NCBI GenBank assembly: GCA_947494305.1
Contig: CANLUL010000002.1
Span: 615,727-679,726, forward strand
Direction of reading: 5' to 3'
Source: an uncultured Sphingomonadaceae bacterium
GTDB lineage: Bacteria > Pseudomonadota > Alphaproteobacteria > Sphingomonadales > Sphingomonadaceae
Length of the DNA stretch: 64,000 nucleotides
In this document: positions 8,544 to 16,726 of the stretch, piece after piece
How positions within the stretch are numbered: the first letter of the stretch is position 1
Layout: each line of letters begins with the position of its first letter
Translations under genes and position numbers: made by a program
The notes under the pieces: model-generated
Database searches by the model: none
What the model was told of the DNA's origin: nothing
The model's input: the letters and a program-made list of their open reading frames with translations, nothing else

Positions 8544-9749
8544 TCAAGCTATTTTGGGGGTTCCTGCGCCAATCGTCTCATAGCCATGTTTTGGAGCGAA
8601 ACGCAGCAGGCAATATCCCAGAACACCAGAGATCAGCGATCCGCTTATCACGCCCAATTTCACCGTTTCTATTTGCTCAGGATCGACAAAGGCGAGATTG
8701 CCGATAAACAGGCTCATCGTAAATCCGATCCCCGTTAGGCAAGCGAGACCATAGAGTTGCACCCAACTGACACCTTGTGGGCGCTGCACCAAACCCAGTT
8801 TTGTGGCGAGAAACATGAAGCCGAATACCCCAATTTGTTTGCCAAGCACCAATCCTGCCGCAACGCCAAGTGCCAAAGGTGCCATCAGATCGCTGACCTG
8901 AATACCGGCCAAAGAAACGCCAGCATTGGCAAAGGCAAATATCGGCAGAACCAAAAATGCTGTCCATGGATGGAGAATATGCTCCAGATGCTTAAGCGGT
9001 GACGTACCATCTTTGGCACTAAGCGGGATTGCGAGGGCTGCGACTACGCCAGCCAAGGTGGCATGGACGCCGGATTTCAGAACGCAAATCCACAAAAATG
9101 TTCCGACCAGAACATAGGATGCAATGCGCACTACGCCCAAACGATTCATAGTGAACAACACTATAGTTCCCACCGCTGCTAGCACCAAAGAGATGGTCGA
9201 AACATCCGCTGTGTAAAATAGCGCAATGATGATGATCGCACCGATATCGTCAATAATAGCGATCGCGAGCAACAATATCTTTAGGCTGAGAGGAGCATGT
9301 TTACCGAGCAGGGCCAGCACTCCGAGCGCAAAGGCAATGTCGGTGGCCGCTGGAATTGCCCACCCATTTAGGTTCTGCGGCATATCAATATTGATCCAGA
9401 CAAAAATGGCGGCGGGAATGGCCATCCCACCAACTGCGGCAATAGCGGGTAAAGAGGCTTGCTGGATACTGGAAAGCTGCCCTTCAACGATTTCCCGTTT
9501 AACTTCCAACCCGACCAGGAAAAAGAAAATGGCCATCAAGCCGTCATTGATCCACAGCGATAGCGGTTTGGCGATCTCTAGTGCGCCAAATTGCACCTCA
9601 ACAGGGATGTTCAGGAACGCCAGATAGATAGGGTTGAACGCACTGTTTACCGCAATCATTGCAGCCACAGCAGCAATGAACAGAACAATTCCTGCACTGG
9701 TTTCTTGTTTGATGAATTCTTGAAGGGCCGCTTTTACTGTGGTGACCAT
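8544..9749 (-). CDS. nhaA: Na+/H+ antiporter NhaA
   Basis: A 401-residue protein with the NhaA fold. Conserved motifs include NDGLMAIFFFLVGLEVKRE, PAATDIAFALGVLALLG (D137, the equivalent of E. coli D133) and IAIIDDIGAI with the ion-binding Asp pair D167-D168. The C-terminal half has GFTMSLFIGNLAF. About 12 TM segments are seen and the length is normal. It exports Na+ in exchange for protons across the inner membrane, giving salt and pH tolerance, which fits a marine lifestyle. It is followed by the YbaN-like gene and separated from the upstream DUF465 gene by a strong terminator. Confidence 0.97.
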   Translation of the reverse strand: MVTTVKAALQEFIKQETSAGIVLFIAAVAAMIAVNSAFNPIYLAFLNIPVEVQFGALEIAKPLSLWINDGLMAIFFFLVGLEVKREIVEGQLSSIQQASLPAIAAVGGMAIPAAIFVWINIDMPQNLNGWAIPAATDIAFALGVLALLGKHAPLSLKILLLAIAIIDDIGAIIIIALFYTADVSTISLVLAAVGTIVLFTMNRLGVVRIASYVLVGTFLWICVLKSGVHATLAGVVAALAIPLSAKDGTSPLKHLEHILHPWTAFLVLPIFAFANAGVSLAGIQVSDLMAPLALGVAAGLVLGKQIGVFGFMFLATKLGLVQRPQGVSWVQLYGLACLTGIGFTMSLFIGNLAFVDPEQIETVKLGVISGSLISGVLGYCLLRFAPKHGYETIGAGTPKIA

Positions 9750-9763
9750 AGTCTTGTTCTTTC

Positions 9764-9809
9764 ACAAAAAAAGTGGGGTGGCAAGCAATTGAGGGAAAGC
9801 TGCCACCCC
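9764..9809 (-). terminator. Rho-independent terminator after the DUF465 gene
   Basis: Read on the minus strand, GGGGTGGCAGC (9809-9799) pairs with GCTTGCCACCCC (9786-9775), with a single bulged base, around a 12-nt loop. An A, C and a run of seven T follow at 9772-9766. It lies between the DUF465 gene and nhaA on the same strand, so nhaA should have its own promoter or rely on read-through. Confidence 0.85.
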
Positions 9810-9840
9810 GAGGGAGTAAGAAGGATATAAGGAAGGAAGT

Positions 9841-10020
9841 TTAGGCCGACTGACGCACTCCGATTGGGGATGACGAACGCCGGATAAGCTGGATGCGATC
9901 CTTAAGTTGAAGGCGCATTTTTTTAAGTTTGCGTACTTGCGAAACATCGTGGCGCACCTTGTCGATTTGCGCATCAAGTTTACGGTGTTTGCGTATCAGG
10001 CTGTTTAGATAATTTTTCAT
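9841..10020 (-). CDS. DUF465/YdcH-like small coiled-coil protein
   Basis: A 59-residue highly charged protein beginning MKNYLNSLIRKHRKLDAQID and rich in Lys/Arg heptads (VRKLKKMRLQLKDRIQLI). This matches the DUF465/YdcH family of small helical-hairpin proteins common in alphaproteobacteria. The start is fixed by AAGGAG 7 nt before the ATG. It is divergently transcribed from the OxyR-like regulator and ends in a clear terminator. Function unknown; a regulatory effect of the neighbouring LysR-type protein on this gene is possible because they share the intergenic region. Confidence 0.8.
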   Translation of the reverse strand: MKNYLNSLIRKHRKLDAQIDKVRHDVSQVRKLKKMRLQLKDRIQLIRRSSSPIGVRQSA

Positions 10021-10113
10021 TTTTCATCTCCTTTTCGGACATCGCATGTTGTGTTGAAAGAGATATGGCAAAAATTGCTTGATATAGCCAATCGAATGAA
10101 ATAGTTATTGTTC

Positions 10114-10128
10114 ATAGAAAAAATCTAT
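10114..10128 (+). promoter_or_regulatory. OxyR-type half-operator ATAG-N7-CTAT
   Basis: ATAG at 10114-10117 and CTAT at 10125-10128 are separated by exactly seven bases, the spacing known for one OxyR dimer half-site. Two further ATAG tetramers lie upstream at 10084-10087 and 10101-10104, but not at the full consensus spacing. The site is 27 bp before the start of the OxyR-like gene, in the shared region with the divergent DUF465 gene, so autoregulation is the natural reading. Confidence 0.5.
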
Positions 10129-10155
10129 ATGCTTTTTGAGGGAGAAAGTCACGCT

Positions 10156-11061
10156 ATGCCGACTTTACGTCAATTTGAATATCTGGTTGCGGTGGCGGAT
10201 CATCGTCATTTCGGTAAGGCTGCGCAGGCCGCGGCAGCCTCCCAACCAACGCTTAGTCACCAACTTCGGACTTTGGAGCAACGATTGGGCGTGACCCTGG
10301 TGGAACGGAGAACACATGGCGCAGAGCTGACGCCGGTTGGTCGCGAAATTGCGGAACGCGCCCGTCAGGTTCTGGTTGAAGTTAAGGACATTCGTGACCT
10401 GGCCGAGCGCGCCAGTGAGCGATTAGCGGGCACGCTGAGATTTGGTGTATCTCCGACGCTAGGGCCATATCTTATGCCTCCTGTCATTGCCGCGCTTCAC
10501 CAAAGCCGCCCCGATCTGCGTTTTTATATGCGAGAAGGTATTCCTGACTTGCAAGCAATGGAGTTGGTCAAAGGATCGATCGATATGCTGCTTGGCCCAC
10601 TACCGATTGAAGGAGAGAATCTTCAGATCGAGCCACTGTTTCGTGAGCCGCTTATTCTAGTTGCACCACCTGATCATGTGCTCGCGAAAAAAGAGAAAAT
10701 CAGTGTTTCAGATTTGGCCGGTGCACCTGTACTCAGTCTTGATCGCCGCCATCACCTTCATCGTGATGTGGAGGCACAATGTCAGCAATATGACATGAAC
10801 CTGTTGCGCGATTATGAGGGTACGAGTCTTGATAGCGTACGGCAGATGGTTGCCTCCGGTCTCGGCCTTGGCATATTACCCGAATTATATGTGCAAAGTG
10901 AACTTGCACGGGGGGGTGATGTGGCTCTGCTTGATGTTGATGGCTGGAATGTAACGCGATCTATTGGTGCGGCCTGGCGAACGGGCGCGGGTTTTGCAGA
11001 TGAATATGACGCCATCGCCCAAAAAATAGCAGATGAGGCAAGAGCGATGCTGCCAGCCTAA
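10156..11061 (+). CDS. LysR-family regulator, OxyR-like
   Basis: A 301-residue LysR-type regulator. The N-terminal helix-turn-helix (FGKAAQAAAASQPTLSHQLR) is followed by an OxyR-like effector domain with TSLDSVRQMVASGLGLGILPE, which aligns directly to OxyR. The start is ATG 10156 with GAGGGAGAAAG upstream; an in-frame GTG/ATG further upstream is unlikely. In the redox segment RRHHLHRDVEAQC, the position of OxyR Cys199 is His200 while the Cys208 position is Cys209. The classical peroxide-sensing disulfide therefore cannot form. It may sense another signal or use a single thiol. Divergent from the DUF465 gene, and 52 bp before aat. Confidence 0.85.
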   Translation: MPTLRQFEYLVAVADHRHFGKAAQAAAASQPTLSHQLRTLEQRLGVTLVERRTHGAELTPVGREIAERARQVLVEVKDIRDLAERASERLAGTLRFGVSPTLGPYLMPPVIAALHQSRPDLRFYMREGIPDLQAMELVKGSIDMLLGPLPIEGENLQIEPLFREPLILVAPPDHVLAKKEKISVSDLAGAPVLSLDRRHHLHRDVEAQCQQYDMNLLRDYEGTSLDSVRQMVASGLGLGILPELYVQSELARGGDVALLDVDGWNVTRSIGAAWRTGAGFADEYDAIAQKIADEARAMLPA

Positions 11062-11113
11062 AAATCGGACGATTTACTCTTGAGCATCGCTTTCCATTTG
11101 TTAAGGCAATGTA

Positions 11114-12031
11114 GTGACTATCGATCTCGACCTGCTGCTGAAAGCTTATGCTTCTGGTATTTTCCCGATGGCGGACAGCCGAGTTGATCCTGAAACATTC
11201 TGGGTTGAGCCGCAGAACCGGGCCATTATTCCATTGGAAAGTTTTCATTGTTCACGTTCGTTGCACAAAACCATTCGAAGCGACCGGTTTCACGTTACTG
11301 CCGATACCGCTTTCTCTGATATTATCTCCACCTGCGCTGAAACGTCGAAGGGAAGGGAGGAGACCTGGATCAATGATGATATTGAGCAGGCGTTCAATGA
11401 TCTTCACGAGCGGGGTTTTGCCCATAGTGTGGAATGCTGGCGATCCGACAAAGAGGGCAGCGAAGCAAAATTGGTAGGTGGGCTGTACGGCATTGCGATC
11501 GGCGGTGCTTTTTGCGGAGAGAGTATGTTCTCCCGGGAACGGGATGCGTCTAAGGTTGCACTCGCATGGCTAGTTGCGCGGCTGAAAGTCGGAGGTTTTT
11601 CGCTACTCGATTGCCAATTTATTACCGAACACCTGGCAACGATGGGCGCAGTGGAAATCAGTCAGGAGGAATATTTGGAGCTGTTGCGTGCAGCTTTAAC
11701 TCAGCCGCCTTCTTCCGTTTCAGCGATGAGATCGCCGATCAGATCCTCTGGTCCCTCAGTAGGTCCGACGGCAGGTGCTGGCTCCGGTGTGGGAACAGGT
11801 GCTGGCGTCGGTGCGGGAGCTGGCGCGGGTGTGGGCGCAGGTTCGGGTATTAGTGGAGCAGCGACAGCCGGCGGCGCATCATTGGAAACCGGTCCTGAAT
11901 TTTCCACATTAGATGAACGATTGGCGATGTTGGAATCTGAAGACCGCGGCGCGGTTGGATCTGTTGCATCATTTGGTGGGCTGGCTTCGCCGGGGAAACT
12001 CATTTCGCATTTCTTGACCCAAACATCGTAA
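11114..12031 (+). CDS. aat: leucyl/phenylalanyl-tRNA-protein transferase with long antisense-coded tail
   Basis: Residues 1-195 are a typical Aat: AYASGIFPMAD, WVEPQNRAIIPL, GGLYGIAIGGAFCGESMFS, then LLDCQFITEHLATMGAVEIS. It attaches Leu/Phe to N-terminal Arg/Lys of proteins, marking them for ClpS/ClpAP degradation. The GTG start has AAGG 7 nt upstream. The family normally ends soon after this point. Here the frame has no stop and runs on for 110 residues of Ser/Gly/Ala low complexity (GAGAGVGAGAGAGV-type), which is entirely antisense to the DUF2155 gene. A one-base shift would bring a TAA into frame right after LRAAL. Either the tail is translated, or a frameshift is present. Confidence 0.85.
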   Translation: MTIDLDLLLKAYASGIFPMADSRVDPETFWVEPQNRAIIPLESFHCSRSLHKTIRSDRFHVTADTAFSDIISTCAETSKGREETWINDDIEQAFNDLHERGFAHSVECWRSDKEGSEAKLVGGLYGIAIGGAFCGESMFSRERDASKVALAWLVARLKVGGFSLLDCQFITEHLATMGAVEISQEEYLELLRAALTQPPSSVSAMRSPIRSSGPSVGPTAGAGSGVGTGAGVGAGAGAGVGAGSGISGAATAGGASLETGPEFSTLDERLAMLESEDRGAVGSVASFGGLASPGKLISHFLTQTS

Positions 12032-12501
12032 ATCGGATGTTCAACCACATTGAGCGAAGGGGATTCACGGAACAGCCATCCCGAGAACACTCTTTTCCAA
12101 TTTTCATCGCCGCTATTGGATGAGCGTTCGTTCACCAAAAGCTGTACAAAAGCACCATGCTCGGGCGTCAATTCCCAAGGAGCGGTCCGTTCACAAGCAC
12201 GCAAACGCACAATGGCGCGTCCTATTCGAATGGATTGACCGGGGCGCAGTTCCAGATCGCGTGTTAAGCCGTTTCTTTTGTTCAAAAACCCGAGTGTAGC
12301 CAATCGCTCTTCCATGGGCGTACCAATTTGCTCGGTTACGGTTTGCACCAAATCGTCATTGGTCGCGGCTGCTTCTGCCTTTTCTGCCGCCTGGCCAGTG
12401 GCATTTTTTTCAACATCATCACTGCTGAACCAGCTGCAGCCCGCAAGCATTAGTGCGCCGGATATCGGCACCAGCAAACGGGAAGCGGTTTTCATGTTCA
12501 T
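11701..12501 (-). CDS. DUF2155 lipoprotein with Pro/Ala-rich tail
   Basis: A 266-residue protein. A signal peptide ends in the lipobox LMLAGC, so it is probably a lipoprotein. The DUF2155 core (ERLATLGFLNKRNGLTRDLE to FSGWLFRESPSLNVVEHPIYDVWVKKC) follows. The C-terminal 60 residues are a Pro-Ala-Thr repeat (APTPAPAPAPTPAP) ending in an acidic helix. The start is ATG 12501, which overlaps the stop of the NDUFA12-type gene (ATGA). Clustering with NDUFA12 and aat is usual in alphaproteobacteria, but the role is not known. Its 3' 331 bp overlap the convergent aat frame. Confidence 0.85.
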   Translation of the reverse strand: MNMKTASRLLVPISGALMLAGCSWFSSDDVEKNATGQAAEKAEAAATNDDLVQTVTEQIGTPMEERLATLGFLNKRNGLTRDLELRPGQSIRIGRAIVRLRACERTAPWELTPEHGAFVQLLVNERSSNSGDENWKRVFSGWLFRESPSLNVVEHPIYDVWVKKCEMSFPGEASPPNDATDPTAPRSSDSNIANRSSNVENSGPVSNDAPPAVAAPLIPEPAPTPAPAPAPTPAPVPTPEPAPAVGPTEGPEDLIGDLIAETEEGG

Positions 12502-12899
12502 TCCGCTTCGGCCGGGTTCCATGGTTCATAGTCGCCGGTTGCTGAGGCACGAACGCCACCAGATTCCAAGGCACCTGCTGGCCGATAGGCCTCTGCGGTT
12601 CCCGTTAGATTGGGGGTATATTCTTTTTCCCAAATGCGCGGTTGCTGCAAATGACTTTCGGGAACTTCATCATAGCTATGATGTAACCAACCATGCCATT
12701 CGGAGGGCACTCGGCTTGCGTCATTGGCGCCGTCATAGATAACCCAGCGGCGGCTTTCCCCTTCACCGGGCTTGCGCAGTTCGTAATATTTATTGCCAAA
12801 AATGTCTTCGCCGACGGATTTTCCTTTCCGCCAGCTATACAAAGTTGTGCCGATAGTGGCGCCGTCCCACCATGTGAATATTTTGCCTAGTAAACCCAT
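12498..12899 (-). CDS. NADH:ubiquinone oxidoreductase NDUFA12-like subunit
   Basis: A 133-residue protein of the mitochondrial B17.2/NDUFA12 family found in alphaproteobacterial complex I. Visible family sequence includes FTWWDGATIGTTLYSWRKGKSVGED, FGNKYYELR, RRWVIYDGANDASRVPSEWHGWLHH and DEVPESHL. It is an accessory subunit at the hydrophilic arm of complex I, on the cytoplasmic side. It is the first gene of the pair with DUF2155, with ATGA overlap. Length and motifs are normal. Confidence 0.93.
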   Translation of the reverse strand: MGLLGKIFTWWDGATIGTTLYSWRKGKSVGEDIFGNKYYELRKPGEGESRRWVIYDGANDASRVPSEWHGWLHHSYDEVPESHLQQPRIWEKEYTPNLTGTAEAYRPAGALESGGVRASATGDYEPWNPAEAE

Positions 12900-12979
12900 G
12901 GCGACCGCTTAGCGTCTGGTATGGTCTGTTCGCAAATAAAAAATGCTGTTTGCGCCATAACGGGAAGACTTATGACCAC

Positions 12980-13480
12980 TTACCAGCGTACTAGATCTCC
13001 GGCAGCTATGCCCAATTCTGTAGCCCGCCCACCGGCGATCTCCAAAACGGCAGCTACCGGTTCGCCGGACTGCACCGCATCAAGTGAGTAGGGAGTCGTG
13101 TTGGCAGCGATGGATTCAATAGTACCGTCCCGCCGTACAAATATAATATCGAGCGGGATAACGGTGTTTTTCATCCAGAAACTAGCCATCCGGTCTGTCC
13201 CAAAGGGAAAGATCATCCCTTCATCAGGATCTAGTTTTGTGCGGAACATCAATCCGCGTGCTTGTTCTTCAACTGATTGTGCCAATTCTACGGTGAAGCG
13301 GTGCTCTGCCTCCTTTGAAGTGACTGTGAGGGGTGCTTGACGCAATCCGTTTTCGGATAAATTTTCGACGGGTGACCCACTTCGTGCCTCATTCTCACTG
13401 GCTATCGCATTGCATGCGATCAACGATATACTGCTCACAACGACCAGTGCTGATTGTGCGATTTTGGTTAAGGATGACAT
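12980..13480 (-). CDS. DUF192 exported protein
   Basis: A 166-residue protein starting at ATG 13480. An N-terminal hydrophobic segment ends with the lipobox-like SLIAC. The DUF192 domain follows, with HRFTVELAQSVEEQARGLMFR, DEGMIFPF, FWMKNTVIPLDIIFVRRDG and VLEIAGGRATELGIAAGD. DUF192 proteins form a small beta-barrel of unknown function. A TTG at 13498 directly after the upstream stop would add six residues. It follows the double cold-shock gene with no gap and is probably in the same transcript. Confidence 0.85.
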   Translation of the reverse strand: MSSLTKIAQSALVVVSSISLIACNAIASENEARSGSPVENLSENGLRQAPLTVTSKEAEHRFTVELAQSVEEQARGLMFRTKLDPDEGMIFPFGTDRMASFWMKNTVIPLDIIFVRRDGTIESIAANTTPYSLDAVQSGEPVAAVLEIAGGRATELGIAAGDLVRW

Positions 13481-13498
13481 AGAGAATAATGTGTCCAA

Positions 13499-14113
13499 TT
13501 AATCGGCCGGAGGCAAGCAAACCTGAACGGCCTGATGGCCTCGCTTACCGGCAGCAACGCGTACGAGCAATTCTTGTCCGGGCATAACCTCACCAATGGC
13601 CCCTTCACGAAGAGTTTCCATGTGAATAAAAATATCTCCGTCAACAGAATCAACAATCAAAAAGCCATAGCCTTTGGCACGATTAAACCATTTTACTTCT
13701 GCGTCTAGAAAGCCAGTTGCATCATCTACGACGTGGATGGATTGACCGCGATTGGAGCTTTTGAGCATTGGCGCTGTGTCATTGCACTGAGAATCGTCAA
13801 TATCCAGGATTTTGACGGCTTGCAGGCCTTTTGGTGCTTCTACATACTCACAGGTAACGACGGCCATCTCAGGAAGATCGCGGCGTCCTAGCGGTTCCAA
13901 AACCGACCAATGAACCAAGATATCCTGCTCATCTGATCCAAAAATTGGACGGTCGGGAATGATGAAGCCAAATCCGCGATGGCTATCAAACCATTTCACC
14001 GACCCAGTTGCTTGAAAAACCTTGTCATCCGCAGCGTTATTGTCGGTATCGACTTCCTTTTGAATAAGGTCGTCCATCTCCTCTTCAACCGTTTCTGCAA
14101 ACAAACTAGGCAC
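13499..14113 (-). CDS. double cold-shock-domain protein
   Basis: A 204-residue protein with two CSD folds. The first is about residues 34-105, with GSVKWFDSHRGFGFI and DILVHWSVLEPLG. The second is about 132-200, with AEVKWFNRAKGYGFLIV and DIFIHMETLREGAIG. The RNP1-like KGYGFL and RNP2-like DIFIH motifs are intact, giving single-stranded nucleic acid binding. The layout matches the double-CSD proteins of alphaproteobacteria such as Caulobacter CspC/CspD. The GTG start at 14113 is chosen because GGAG lies 7 nt upstream. The first gene of a pair with DUF192. Confidence 0.9.
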   Translation of the reverse strand: MPSLFAETVEEEMDDLIQKEVDTDNNAADDKVFQATGSVKWFDSHRGFGFIIPDRPIFGSDEQDILVHWSVLEPLGRRDLPEMAVVTCEYVEAPKGLQAVKILDIDDSQCNDTAPMLKSSNRGQSIHVVDDATGFLDAEVKWFNRAKGYGFLIVDSVDGDIFIHMETLREGAIGEVMPGQELLVRVAAGKRGHQAVQVCLPPAD

Positions 14114-14265
14114 AAATCGTCTCCAAATGCAAAGTCCAGATGACTTAACTAGCGGTCATTAGGGACTCGAACAAAAGGGATATATCACAACAATTATAAA
14201 CTTGCGATTCTTCTCAACATATCAGTCGCTTTTGCCCGTTGCGGCAGTCAGAGATTTACTCGTTT

Positions 14266-14826
14266 TTAGACGTTTTGCTCGACCATTTCCCCCGGCTTTG
14301 CGAAAACAAATTTGGTGGCGATTTCATAGTCATGACCTGCCCGCATGAAGGCTTGTAGCATTTTTTGACATTTTGCTCGATCATATTGCTCACTTGCATA
14401 GGGGCCAATGCGCCGTTTTTTTGCAAATTTTGCGGCCGCGTCCCACTTTCCCTTTTCACTGAGTATTAAAGCGTTCATTTGATCTGACTTATCAATGCCA
14501 GCTTGTTTCAGCGCTTGTTCAATACGGCGTTCACCATAGCCTCTGCGAAGCAGTGATGAAGCCCGGTGTTCGGCGAAGAGGGCATCATCAATATAGCCGA
14601 GCTGCTCATACTTGTCCGCAATATTGATGATTATGTTGATATGTTCCTCATCGCCCCCTTTTTCGCGTACTTTCCGGTGCAGATATGATTTCAATTTATG
14701 CTTGGTGGTTGCGTAACGACTGACATAGCGCAAAGCGAGTGCTTCGAGATCTTTCGGGTTCAACGCTTTGTCGCTGTTTTTCAACGCTTTAACTTTCAAA
14801 AACTGTAATTGCCCTTTTTGTGCCAC
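14266..14826 (-). CDS. recX: RecX-family regulatory protein
   Basis: A 186-residue helical, basic protein. The RecX core is visible in LALRYVSRYATTKHKLKSYL, YIDDALFAEHRASSLLRRGYGERRIEQALKQAGI and the later RIGPYASEQYDRAKCQKML. RecX-type proteins bind RecA filaments and modulate recombination. It starts at GTG 14826. The adjacent double-CSD gene lies downstream on the same strand, an arrangement seen elsewhere in alphaproteobacteria. recA is not in the window. Confidence 0.8.
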   Translation of the reverse strand: MAQKGQLQFLKVKALKNSDKALNPKDLEALALRYVSRYATTKHKLKSYLHRKVREKGGDEEHINIIINIADKYEQLGYIDDALFAEHRASSLLRRGYGERRIEQALKQAGIDKSDQMNALILSEKGKWDAAAKFAKKRRIGPYASEQYDRAKCQKMLQAFMRAGHDYEIATKFVFAKPGEMVEQNV

Positions 14827-14951
14827 AGTCGAGCCGAATTTTAAACGCCAACAACGATCATTGCACCAATTACTCAGGAGGAAGACGCGTTTTTGCCGCT
14901 TTCCCTACATGACAGATTTTGAAGGCTGGACCTTTAGGAAATGGAAGAAAA

Positions 14952-16682
14952 ATGACAGACTTACGCCCCACTCCGACAATCGATGATAACCCCAAACGTT
15001 TTTCAGATTTCGACACGTTGGGAGAAGCGCTGGATTATGCTGCTTTGGGCGAAAAGGGATTTAATTTCCATGACGCTCGCGCGACACTGATTAAAACATA
15101 TCCATTTAGCGAGCTGCGTGAAGATGCAATGATGGCAGCCAAAAGACTGATTGATTTTGGTGTGAAGCCAGGCGATCGTGTGGCATTGATTGCAGATACT
15201 GAGCCTCAGTTTTGCGCCCTTTTCTTCGGCGCTGTCTATGCGGGTGCTCTTCCTGTTCCGCTTCCGCTTCCAACGTCTTTTGGCGGAAAAGAAAGCTATA
15301 TTGATCAAATCGGCGTTCAGCTCGATAGCTGTGATCCTTGTATATTGCTGTTTCCGGATGAGATCACCGAAATGGCAAGCGCGGCCGGACAAACACGCAA
15401 TATACCCGTCTCCGGATGGGATGATTTCGCGGAACGCGAGGCACCTGACTGTACATTGCCTGAGGCCAAGAGCAGTGATCTTGCTTATCTGCAATATTCC
15501 AGCGGTTCGACGCGCTTTCCTCATGGTGTGGCCGTTACGCACAAGGCGCTACTGCACAATCTGGGATCGCATGCGCATGGCATGCTGATCAGCGGCGATG
15601 ATCGCTGCATTTCCTGGTTGCCGCTATATCATGATATGGGCCTGGTCGGCTGTTTCTTGTCGATGGTCGCCAATCAGGTTTCGACCGATTTTCTGAAAAC
15701 GGCGGACTTTGCGCGGCGGCCCTTGTCTTGGTTGGACCTGATCACACGCAACGAAGGCACTTCTTGCAGCTTTTCCCCGACATTCGGCTATGAGATTTGT
15801 GCACGCAGAATTGGCAGTCAAACCAACGTTGTTGATCGTTTTGATCTATCCCGCTGGAGACTTGCTGGTAATGGTGCCGACATGATCCGGCCCGATGTGA
15901 TGCAACGCTTTACAGACGCTTTCGCACCAGCTGGATTTGATGCGAAATCATTTTTGCCTAGCTATGGTTTGGCGGAAGCAACACTAGCCGTAACCCTGAT
16001 GCCGGTTGGCGAGGGCATGCAAGTGGAATTGGTAGAAGAAACCGAGCTTTCCGGCGAAAAACAAAGCGATGGCAATCGCCCGAAACGATATCGTGCAATC
16101 GTGAATTGCGGCAAAGTTGTGCGTGATACACAAATCGAAATTCGCAGTGAGGACGGTGCCGTGCTGCCAGAAAAATCCGTTGGCAAGGTATGGATGAAAA
16201 GTCCGGCAGTAATGGAATGTTACTACCGCGATCAAGAATCAACAGATGCCTGTTTGATCGATGGCTGGCTTGATACGGGCGATATGGGATATCTTTCTGA
16301 TGAATATCTCTACATCGTGGGCCGTGCAAAAGACATGATCATCATCAATGGTAAAAACCATTGGCCGCAAGACATTGAATGGGCAGTGGAGCAGTTACCG
16401 GGCTTTAAAACCGGTGATATCGCTGCCTTTGCAATTACCACACCTGGGGGCGAGGAAACACCTGCGGTTCTAGTGCAATGCCGGACATCAGATGATTCAG
16501 AACGCTTGCGTTTGCGCGATGAGATTAGGGAGAAAGTACGTGCTATTACCGGCATGAACTGTGTGATTGAATTGGTTCCACCCCGGACGCTCCCGCGCAC
16601 GAGCTCGGGCAAGCTGAGCCGCGCAAAGGCTCGAAACCTTTATCTTTCAGGCGATATTCAACCATATGCAATGGCTGCCTGA
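14952..16682 (+). CDS. fatty acyl-AMP ligase (AMP-dependent synthetase family)
   Basis: A 576-residue adenylate-forming enzyme. The P-loop-like motif is LQYSSGSTRFPHGVAVTHKA near residue 180, with LPLYHDMGLVGCFL, PSYGLAEATLAVT and LDTGDMGYLSDEYLYIVGRAKDMIIINGKNHWPQDIE further on. The pattern matches FAALs, which activate fatty acids as acyl-AMP for transfer to an acyl carrier protein rather than to CoA. The start is the ATG preceded by GGAAG. No ACP, polyketide synthase or acyltransferase gene is adjacent, so the carrier must be elsewhere. The GGDEF-EAL gene follows 44 bp downstream. Confidence 0.88.
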   Translation: MTDLRPTPTIDDNPKRFSDFDTLGEALDYAALGEKGFNFHDARATLIKTYPFSELREDAMMAAKRLIDFGVKPGDRVALIADTEPQFCALFFGAVYAGALPVPLPLPTSFGGKESYIDQIGVQLDSCDPCILLFPDEITEMASAAGQTRNIPVSGWDDFAEREAPDCTLPEAKSSDLAYLQYSSGSTRFPHGVAVTHKALLHNLGSHAHGMLISGDDRCISWLPLYHDMGLVGCFLSMVANQVSTDFLKTADFARRPLSWLDLITRNEGTSCSFSPTFGYEICARRIGSQTNVVDRFDLSRWRLAGNGADMIRPDVMQRFTDAFAPAGFDAKSFLPSYGLAEATLAVTLMPVGEGMQVELVEETELSGEKQSDGNRPKRYRAIVNCGKVVRDTQIEIRSEDGAVLPEKSVGKVWMKSPAVMECYYRDQESTDACLIDGWLDTGDMGYLSDEYLYIVGRAKDMIIINGKNHWPQDIEWAVEQLPGFKTGDIAAFAITTPGGEETPAVLVQCRTSDDSERLRLRDEIREKVRAITGMNCVIELVPPRTLPRTSSGKLSRAKARNLYLSGDIQPYAMAA

Positions 16683-16726
16683 ACGCAGATAATTGGTTCT
16701 TAATATAAATTAGCAAATTTTGGGGT

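Noticed and set aside
15003-15542. 179-codon minus-strand frame over the fatty acyl-AMP ligase gene
   Set aside because: Lies wholly inside a confident coding region and shows no family motif.
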